Assembly: GCA_020698575.1 (NCBI GenBank)
Contig: CM036243.1
Coordinates: 11,709,903 to 11,773,902 of the forward strand
DNA from: Bostrychus sinensis
Taxonomy: Eukaryota; Chordata; Actinopteri; Gobiiformes; Eleotridae
Direction of reading: 5' to 3'
DNA length: 64,000 nt
Every line of letters begins with the position of its first letter. The stretch's first letter is position 1. The position numbers and the translations under genes are program-made. The notes beneath the pieces are model-generated. The model saw nothing but the letters and a program-made list of their open reading frames with translations. It made no database searches and was not told where the DNA came from. Shown piece after piece: positions 54,865 through 64,000 of the stretch.

Positions 54865-57800
54865 CTTGTTGTTTCTCTATTCTTCATGTTTGTTTGGAAA
54901 AAAGAGTTTTTGTTTTATTCATGTGTAATCATCAGCCATTGAAAGAGCTAAGTTCCTAAATTGCCGTCTGATTAGAAAAAGGTTTAAAGTTAGAAAATAC
55001 CCCACGTCTGTTTGCGTTTAACTCCAAAGGTTCACCTGTTGGACTCTCAGATGCAGCTGGCTCTTGAGTTATGTAGCTCTGTGTGATCTGACCCCAGCCG
55101 CTGTGTCTGCAGACCCTAATATAGCTCGCTGCTGTCATGCGAGTTTTGGCCCCTCTTGGCCCACTCTGTTCCCTGATATGTGTGGGACAGTGCGTGTTTA
55201 TCAGACTGGGGGGTGTCGGGGAGTCCAGGCTGGAGGCTGCATGTGAAATGTTGCTACTGACCTGTGTAATTTCCCAGGTTACTGTGAGTCAGACAGGCCC
55301 CCGGTCAGTGCATTTGCATGGACAGTTAGTCACTACTACTAGTGTTAAACCTTGACAACTTTATTTAGATATGTGTTAATTATAGTTTACCATAAATTGG
55401 AACTCTGCTACAGATCTCTACTGCTAGCTCTAGGTACGCTTTGGACCACTTTGGAAATAGTGGAAATAGGCAAGGCAAGTTTATTTGTATAGCACAATTC
55501 ATACACAGGGTAATTCAAAGTGCACACTGCTGCGTGTGGATTGGATGTTGGATAATCTTCACTCGAGCGAAATTGAGAAGTAAGAGACCCGCAATAAAGT
55601 GGGGAAATGTTGATCAACTGCTCTTTTTCAAAGATATGATGTGCAAAATATTATTCTGACTTTTTCAAAAAACAAAACTAGCATATATTAACAACAGCTG
55701 ACTCCAGTTTAGCACTGTACGGCACTCGGTTTTCTAATCAAAACATTGGATTTATAATTAAGCTAATTAACAAATGGACAAGTACACTTTTGATTAAAAA
55801 TATCATTGTCCCTTTAATTTCTGTGCTTTGGCTTGTTGTTTCTGCCTGATTGTGGATTCTCTCTTGTCCAAAGCGGCCCCAGGGCTGGACCCTCTTGCCG
55901 AGGGTTGCCAAAAGTATCATGTTTTGGTACACTTTCTGGGACTGCTTCAGACCGCTTTGGGAAGTAGAAACACCCCTAAACTGTCCCGACCCACGTTGTA
56001 CCACCCCAGTGGAAATGCACCTAATATTATCTAGTCTTTGTGCTTCCTTGTATTTTGAGGCTTGTGGTAAGTGTTAGGAAATGTCTTGCAAAATAACCAT
56101 CAGCTAGTTTCAATCGTCAATTACACTCAACTTGTATCACTAATACTTGTTAGTGGTTGCAATGATTGTGTCAGCCTTGCAATAAATTTGCTATAATGGT
56201 TCCCAAATGCTGAAATAGGGCCCAAATGTGGGTTGGATAGGGTTGGCTCAAATTATCTATTTATAATTTTGTAATTTTAATAAAAAAAAATCACATTTGT
56301 AAAATAGCTGTTTCAGAAATATGGTGCAATTGTTAGGAGCAATAAATTGACACTGAAAATCAAAATAAAAAAAAATCTTGATTCTTAAAATGTTTATCTT
56401 ACATTTGATTAAAGTGGATTAAATTGCACATAGTCTGAGATAACTAGGAAAGATCAAATTGTTGGTAAAACAGATTGTCTATATTTGTTTTGGAAATATG
56501 GATCCTCAGAGAATTGGGAAAACCGTTTTAACATCTCTCACTTTCTTTCCATAAATCCACAGAGGAGACACAAGTTAAGTATTAAGGATGGCTGGTCCTG
56601 TTGTGGGCACTCCCCTGATTGCATTAGAGTTACTATGGTGCTGCCTGATATCTTTGGCCTGGCCTCCAGCCAGAGGACGTGGTTAAACTTACACACAACA
56701 GGCACAGACACACAGTGGGAGAGACAGAGATGAGCCAGAGACCCTTGCTCCCAGAGAGGATTTGTTACTAGTTTCGATAACCTGCTAACTGTAGACTGTT
56801 CAGTAACGTCTTGGCACAATTTTTCACAACATTTCTTGCTAGTTTGACTTTAAATTTATGGATTATGTTTCTCAACACTGAACAAATGGCATTTGGATTG
56901 CAACCAGCAACGGAGAGGTAAAGGCTTGGCTCTCATTTTTTATCTTATTGGTTGAATTGTTGCAAGTGAAACTTATGTACATTACTAGAGAATGCCCTTT
57001 TTCTTTTTGTCCTGAAAACATTTTCTGACTCTTAAAAGATGATTTCTAAAAGCAAAGTTTTTATGTTTGTTGACAAATGGACATGAAATGGCCACATTAT
57101 CATTATCCACCAAGATGCCAAACTGTGCAAAATACCAGTGTGTTTAATGTCAGTGCCCTGTAGAGGACATTAGCTTTGTGGTGTAAGCACTACATTTAGC
57201 CACTAAAATGTGGAAGATAGTTTTGGCAAATGGCAGCCAGCTGATGTAGGATATTAATGTGTTAAATGTCTGGGTAGAGAACATTACCAACTATTTTGCT
57301 TTTTTCTGATGTTGTATTGTTATGAAAATGTCATAGCATTACCTTTAATTCAGTGGTGGTTTTGTAGCGCAAGTGAAATTAGGCATTCGAACATGAATGA
57401 TTCTTGGCCTGTGCATGCTTCTCCATTGCTACATATGTACACACTTGGTCAGATTGCTCTGCATTGGGGTTAGGCTTAGCCCCAGTAGTGGTTGAAAGGA
57501 GAATTGTTTAAGCCCCTCTCGTCAGCGGTCAAGAAACAGGCCGATCATGTGAACGAGGTCTGCCATGCCAAAGGAATGTGTTGTATTCTAACGATGTGGC
57601 TTTGACAAGTGCATGTGACTCAAGAGCTTCAGATTGGCCAGGGCGGGAACAGCCAGACGCCCGATAGGATGGAAACTGCAGGTAATCAAAAGGAAGAATG
57701 CAGAGGATACAAGTGTCAAGGTTGTGAAGGACCTGCAACACTTATGGCTTATCTTTAAAAAAGTGCTGTTAAAACTTCCAAGACTAAACAACAAGGAGAT

Positions 57801-60800
57801 ATTGTGAGAATGTGATAGACTTGTATTTTGGAGACTATCGAGCAGTCAGATGAGCCAGTTTTATCTGGTGCACATTCAGTTCTCATGGCTGAAAAGTGGG
57901 CTGCCATCTGCACTTACAATCCGTCCTCAGAGTATGCAGATTGAATGAGGCACTGTATGAACAAGGGTAATTAAGTACAGTGGCTCTGGGAATCATTTTC
58001 GGTAATCATTCCCATTGGCTATATAAAACAGCCATAGTAATTGTTGTGATAATGTATTAGTCTGGGAATAAGATGTTAAAAAAAGGTTTGGCTTTTACTG
58101 GAAATGGTTTAAAGGCTACTAGAAAGCACCGATACCCTTTTTAACCCTTTTTTTAGACCCTTTTTTAAAGTTTTTTAACCCTACCATCAACAATAACAGC
58201 ATAGCTTTTCTGGCTTCCGTTTTTAAGGTTAAACTAGACTACTTTAAATTGAATTACAGCAGATTAAGAGAGCTTGCCTTAAACTTCTAGATCTAAGTTC
58301 AATGCAGTCTTGCAAATTGATCTAGAGCAACATCTTAATTGCATTACCAATATACAATATGTTATCCTTTTTTCTATTTAGTGCTAGATTAGACTTGAGA
58401 CTGTTTTCTGGACACCTGAATATCCAATGTAGACCAAGAGTCAATGGCATGGTCCCTGATTGGAGTGTGCCCACATATGAAAGTCTTTAAAACGAAAGCC
58501 TTTTTACTATTACAGTATGGTATTAGAAACATTTTAGCAGATGAAACTCAGTTGCATACTTCAGCCAACATGTACAGTTTAAGTTTGGTTTTATATTGTA
58601 CTACATTTTGTCTATTTGACAGGAAATGTATTTTTATTGATTTCCAAAAATGTAGCTTTGAGCATTGTCCACATTGATTGCGACACAAGCTCCCTTTCTC
58701 CATGTCCTAGGCTCCACACATGTCTTTGCTCAGTTGGGTAAAAGGTATTGATTGCTGACCTAAAATTTGCCCTTGCCACCACAAACCAATGTGAGTGCAT
58801 TTGCAGCACAGTTGAGAAACAATAACCATAAATTACAAGAAAGGCAGATTTACATGAGAGTGCTAATGTTAAAAGCCACTTGTACCTCTGATTAGGTAAT
58901 GTAGTAATAGCTGCTACATGCATATTGAATTAAACAGCTATATAAACTATGTTGGTGCTTTAAGTTACGCAGACTGCAATACATTTTAATGGACAAAGTG
59001 ATCAAAAGTCACAAAATGGCAAACAAAGGACTGCACATGTATAGTTTGTGTTTGGGTAGGAAACTGGCTGTTTGTTTTGTTAGCAATTAGCACTACATAA
59101 GCTAAAAGCTACACGCTGATTAGGTCATATTGTTATCTAAAAGTTTAAACTGTAGTTTCTATATATAGTCTAAAACAAAGTGTTTTGTTTTTAACATTAT
59201 CATTAACAAGGAGTTATTATTCTGCATACTGGATACCCTCCAGTTGTCAAAATATAATACAGTTGCACGGGGAGATGTGTGACATGTGACAGAAGCTTTC
59301 CCTAAAGCTACACTGAAAGATTCTTTGGCACGCTGACATTCTTAGTTGCCCTTTTTGCGTAATAGTTTTGTCTGAAAATATTTAGTGTTGTTCCCTTGTG
59401 CTGCCAGTATTGCTAGCCTAAAATGAATGTGGAGGATAGAATTCCATACATTCCTGCCTAAATGTGAATCACTGAGTTGAAAACACGTGTGAGCGCTCGG
59501 TCTTGGAGGTGTGCGCTCACATTCCCGTTCAGTTGAAAGTGAAGCGGTCATGTGAATGCCACAGCAGAGTGTGGCGGAGGTGTGGACCGGTTTCAGGGCA
59601 CTGGCTGCAGGAGGGGGCGTGGTTTTGAACGCGGCCGAGTAACAAGCCAGGGCAGGCTCAACACCTCAGCTTGAAGAACAGGACACATAACAAGGGTTAT
59701 GCAGGAGTCAGCACATTGCTCTTGTAATCTATATAGGGCAAAATGTCATGGGTGACAACTGAATACCTAAGTGCATTCATCAAGTTTTTCTCCAGTGACG
59801 TCTTTCTTTAATTATTTTTAATACATTCTTAATTTTATTGACTGGAAAACTCATTAATTGTTAGTGTCTGGTTTGGTGCTACAATGTAAGTGTTGCTCTG
59901 AGAGTAAGCTTTTGTGCAGTGTCATTTTCTGAACCAATATGAAAGCCAGATAAATGTAACACACATCTCAATTTTAGTGCTACACAACAGAAAAGCATGT
60001 GATATAATGATATGACCTGTGATATTTTAACTGGTCAATGTAAAGATTTGATTTAGAATTTAAAAAATATGTACTGTACTAACTTGCTATGGTAATAATG
60101 GAATACCCAGACCTGGATTCAAACCGGGGATCTTCTAGTTCTAGTGGTAAATGCTCTATCCACTGAGCCACAACGCCCTGATATGTTTTAACGGTAGATC
60201 CACACCAAAAAATTTATCAATATCTGGCCATTACTTTTTGAGATATCTTGCTAAAAGTAACTACAGCAAATCAACCAGGAAACAAACCAAAGCTGGCAAG
60301 AGGTAACTTTAGGACTTTAGGATCTTTTTGCATAATGTTGCATGAAAATGTTAATGCCATCCAAGTCATATGAAATGCATAATGCTACATTTGCAACACA
60401 TGAAGCAGCTCTCAGAAATATACAGCGTTTTTATGTAATTTGTTTAACTGACTTGTATACTTCACGTCTTTCTCAGGCACCCAGCCAGGTCTTTTTGTAA
60501 CACCAAAGTGTGGAGCAGAATCCATTTCCTTATCTCACTGCATCACAAGCCATTTCCTAGTGGACGGCTCTTGCAAGAGAGCGTCTAATTGGATTATGTC
60601 TAAAGCAACCTTTCACTGTCCACTAAATGCAATTTGAAATAATTTTCATTGGGCTGATTGGATTAGACTGCTGCTACTCACTGCAAGGATAAAGATTGGG
60701 TTAGAGACACACATAGCATGAACTAACATGGTATTACCAAGCTACCTACTGTCTACATTTTGACTAATCAGATTTTAAGCACAAATAATTCTCTCATCTA

Positions 60801-62246
60801 TAGTCACATACTGTATATACTCGGATGATACAGATGCTTTATGGTGCAGACTGTCGAGAAGCCGTCCATCTTGCCATGCTGTGGTCCCCATGCAGTTGGA
60901 CCATCTCGAGTCTGCCGCTCAACCCACAACCTGCTGCTGTAGTGTGAAACCCTCTGATGCATCGAGAGCTGCAAAACTACACTTTCCAATCAAAAAAATA
61001 TGTTGTGTCAGTGTCATAACATGCCAGTATAGAAATGTGATGTATTCCGAGTTTTCTGCAGTATATTAAAAAATGTGTAACTTGAGTAACGCAGTAGTTG
61101 CTGTGCGCTCTGAGCATACTCCTGAGCTGGACAGTGACACAGTAAAAATTTACCAGTATTACTCTGTTGCTGACACTTTATTAGTTGTTTTGCTCTCTTT
61201 ATAGGTCTACTGTAGAAAGCTTACTGTACTGCATAATATATTAATAACCCGTTTAATCCCACCGGCAACAATTGTTGCCAAAAAAAAAAGACTTTTAAGG
61301 CTCTGCTGGTGATATAATTATATAATATGTTATTAGTACATATAGCACAACTGAGGAGTTCTGAAGAAGTCTGGTGAGTTTCACATGTCTGGGGTCAAAG
61401 GTCACATGACTACAGGCATTTGTTCACAAGTTACACCTTGAGAGGAGCTCAGCCTCTGCCTAAATCTAAAACAAAACCTTAGTAAAGTATGTAAACATTA
61501 AACTAGGAGAATAATTATTGGTACACACTATCTTTAAAGTCTCTAGTGAAGGTCTCAGATAATAATTCATCAAATTTGTTTGGTTTGGTCACAGGATGAC
61601 TGGAAATATAGTTGGCAGTGTCAGTAGGTCCCATATTAAAGTATAGGACCACATATTGTTTTATGCATAGTATTCATCTCTCTGTAGGAGTTTAACCCTG
61701 AGTCAGATTGTGAACACGTTTGGTGTGTGTGACCTAGTGCTCCAGCCTGTAATTATACATATTTTTTACAGACGGCCACGCGCCCTCCAAAGTGCTTTGA
61801 GATGAGCTGGTGTACGACAAAACAGATCGTGTGATTAATTTGTGTTAACAAATTTTAACGGCTTAATTTTTTTTTTTATTATTCGCATGTGTTAACGCGT
61901 TAACGTTGGCAGCCCTAATGATTTTACTATTATGTCTGAGAAAAATGTGAGATTAAACAGGTTAATAGGGCTTGGCAATATGGCTTAATTAAATCTAGGT
62001 TTTTCCAAAAAAAAAATTTTTTTCATCTTTTTTGACCTAGAGAGCTATTCAAATGTAGAATATTAGATATATGTATTTAATATAGCTATATTTTAAAGCC
62101 CAATTCCAAAACAACTACAGCAAAGCAGCAACATTGTGTATTGCCCTCACAGTAAAAAATGTATGTCTTAGTCTTGTCCCTTTGTATCAAAAATAAAAAA
62201 AATGCTCAAGCACATGGCTAATTTGCATAGGTAAACAAAGTACTTA
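54865..62246 (+). other. gab1 intron 1, middle part
   Basis: Mostly unique AT-rich sequence. Repeats seen are a fragment at about 55472-55525 (AAGGCAAGTTTATTTGTATA, a common teleost phrase), T-rich low complexity at 58135-58185, a tRNA-like SINE head at 60106-60178, and transposon end fragments at about 61820-61918 (GTTAACGCGTTAACGTTGGC) and 61965-62020. No coding exon was recognised. Confidence 0.5.
60106..60178 (-). repeat. tRNA-like sequence (SINE head or tRNA pseudogene)
   Basis: On the minus strand the A box TGGCTCAGTGG is perfect and the B box GGTTTGAATCC has one change from GGTTCGAATCC. The T stem pairs at four of five positions. The acceptor ends do not pair, so it is not a working tRNA. 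Confidence 0.55.
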
Positions 62247-62644
62247 CCATATTTTCCGCACCATAGGGCGCACTTAAAAGCCTTCAATCTTCTCAAAGAA
62301 CGACAGTACGCCTTATAATCCAGAGCACCTTATATATGAATTTATTTACGGCTACCATAGTCAGGAGCATCGCGGAGTAATACATACTATGCTTCACCAT
62401 AATATTGCCGTAATCGCCCAACTGTTTAACTTGGACACTGAAGATGAAGAATTTGAGGGATTTGTGGACGAGGAATGAACTGAAAAAGGGAGTGTATTGT
62501 GTTGTATTTTGTTATAACATTATCTGACTGTTTTGTTTCACCTTTTAGTCCGGAGCACTTTATATGTGAAAAAAGTTTGAAAATAGACCATTCAATGACA
62601 GTGTGCCTTATAATCCGGAGCGCCCTATAGTGCGGAAAATACGG
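62247..62644. mobile_element. TA-flanked MITE with a possible transposase C-terminus
   Basis: The ends CCATATTTTCCGCACCATAG and CTATAGTGCGGAAAATACGG are inverted repeats continuing through GGGCGC/GCGCCC, and TA flanks both sides (62245-62246, 62645-62646). Inside, a frame ends NLDTEDEEFEGFVDEE then stop (about 62430-62478), which looks like an acidic protein C-terminus. It is 398 bp and not autonomous. Confidence 0.8.
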
Positions 62645-62646
62645 TA

Positions 62647-64000
62647 GCTGTACAGCACCCTAGCTGTTCCTATTTGCCAATTTGCTGCCACATGGCTAAA
62701 TTAAGGAATTACAGAGACAATACGACTCATCACTTTGTAGCATCTGCTAAATCTCCACACAGTATTTAGGCTGCTCTGGTGCTAGCAGCAGCATTTGCCA
62801 CAGTACAGTGGACAGTAATTTCTTTTACATTCAGTGTCACATTATGGTTATTTTTGACAGTTCAAAATTAACAACTACTTGTATTGCAATGACATTTACG
62901 TCTTCCACATGTCAAACATTTACTTTTTTTCCCTGTCATAGTCATTGATCCAAGTGGACTAATCCAGACGTATTAATTAAACCTATGAGCATTGTCGAAT
63001 TAAACTCAGCATGTAAGTGTAGCATGTGGTGTACCTATTTGGTTTGACCCGCATCCCACACTGGGAATGCCTGTGGGCCGCCCTCACAGAGAGGCGGCTG
63101 GTATATTTGGCACTGCTGTTGGTTGTAGGTGGACTGTACTGTAGAGTTGTTTGGGGGAGTGGAGGGTGGGTAGTTGTTGCCAGGGGAGTTGGTGTGTTAT
63201 TTTCAGTCCATTGTGTCTACTTCCTGCGGGTCAAGGGTTATTGGAGCAGGGTGTTGCAGACTTGACGGAGAGAAGCGTAGGGGAGGGAAGTCAGCAGGGT
63301 AGGAAGGAAAGTGGCCAGACTCACTCCACAACGGCCGCTGGTCAGCGGATCGCTCAGGATGGCTTCTTATGGTTCTTAGCTTGGACCATTCCGAACCAGG
63401 TAAAAATATATTGTTTTCATTGTCTGATTACTTGAATAATAGTGAGAACCTCTGGAAAATGGAAAGCCAATTGGCATATTGACAATACTAATAAAATGGA
63501 TTGTTTAGTTTAGTTGAAGAGTAAAATGTTATCAGAATGTCATTGGATTTGTTTTTTGTTTTGGATTATCACTTCATAGTTTTGAGGATTGTCACATTTG
63601 AATTAAACTTTTAATTAATTTACTGTAACTTGTTAGATTTAGAGAGTAATGTTTGCAAGGAAATGGCCACCATGTGCTCTGGGACTCCCAGCTAGTGCAC
63701 TCATGGCCTTTGTGTGTGTGACGAATACATGTGAGGTGTACAAATACTTTATGTACTTTCTGTGCTTAAAAAAAGGTTTATTGCCATTCAGACATGCAGT
63801 TTATTATACATATAGAAATGTGTTTTGTTGCCTTGGCTCAGCACAATACCAATATGCTGTATGCTGCAGCACACACTAAATGATTACACTTTTGGCATAA
63901 TACAAGCACAGTACATCCTTGCCTGCCATTGTACAATATAATTCATAGGAGGATTATCCTTTTAAAAAGTTAGTGAATACATCCAGTGATATGTAACTGC
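62647..64000 (+). other. gab1 intron 1, distal part, with an exon-like segment
   Basis: From about 63030 to 63402 the GC content rises. The segment ends in ...CCGAACCAG followed by GTAAAAATA, a usable donor after 63401. No conserved coding frame was found in it. The last 600 bp are AT-rich with nothing recognised. Confidence 0.4.

Noticed and set aside
60106..60178. Functional tRNA gene on the minus strand
   Set aside because: A and B boxes are good but the acceptor ends do not pair and the T stem has a mismatch; a SINE head is more likely.
63026..63435. Two plus-strand ORFs of 79 and 94 codons
   Set aside because: No family resemblance. The segment is reported only as a possible non-coding leader exon.
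43953..64000. Second gab1 exon (rest of the PH domain)
   Set aside because: I looked for a frame encoding WKRRWFVLRSG-like residues after an acceptor and found none.

Overview
The window is nuclear DNA of a ray-finned (teleost) fish. Coding exons are split by GT-AG introns, many only 75-110 bp long, and the proteins are vertebrate. Introns hold fish-type repeats: hAT, piggyBac-like and Tc1/mariner elements, a broken LINE, and SINE pieces. No CRISPR array, operon or prokaryotic feature was seen.

There are four protein-coding genes. (1) 1-24866, + strand: the 3' part of a FRAS1/FREM-family gene, called frem3 from its neighbours, with 22 coding exons from 7760 to 24866. The reading frame is intact for 1431 residues: five Calx-beta domains, a long conserved extracellular tail, one membrane segment and a C-terminal PDZ ligand. 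The giant upstream part is outside the window. (2) 25998-33802, - strand: complete smarca5 (ISWI/SNF2H chromatin-remodelling ATPase), 24 coding exons, 1036 residues. (3) 35387-40700, + strand: complete usp38 (deubiquitinase), 10 coding exons, 1029 residues, with a probable extra 5' non-coding exon. (4) 43881-43952, + strand: first coding exon of gab1 (docking protein). The remaining 20 kb look like gab1 intron 1, because the next PH-domain exon was not found.

Layout: frem3 and smarca5 are tail to tail with nearly abutting 3' ends. smarca5 and usp38 are head to head across a CpG-rich spacer holding a perfect TCGCGA-centred palindrome. usp38 and gab1 are in tandem. These four genes are also neighbours on human 4q31, but the USP38-GAB1 pair has the opposite relative orientation there. 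The genes share no pathway; they are linked by ancestral synteny.

The transposable-element record is detailed. Elements whose ends and target-site duplications can be read directly include a TTAA-flanked piggyBac-like pair, an inverted pair of one hAT family in two neighbouring genes, another hAT MITE with a perfect 8-bp duplication, a 1.2-kb Tc1-like element with about 210-bp inverted repeats, a TA-flanked MITE with a short acidic ORF end, and a LINE fragment bounded by a 7-bp repeat. No unknown multi-gene system was found. The most notable points are the FREM2-like membrane tail at the FREM3 locus, the local inversion with its derived head-to-head promoter, and the transposon families.
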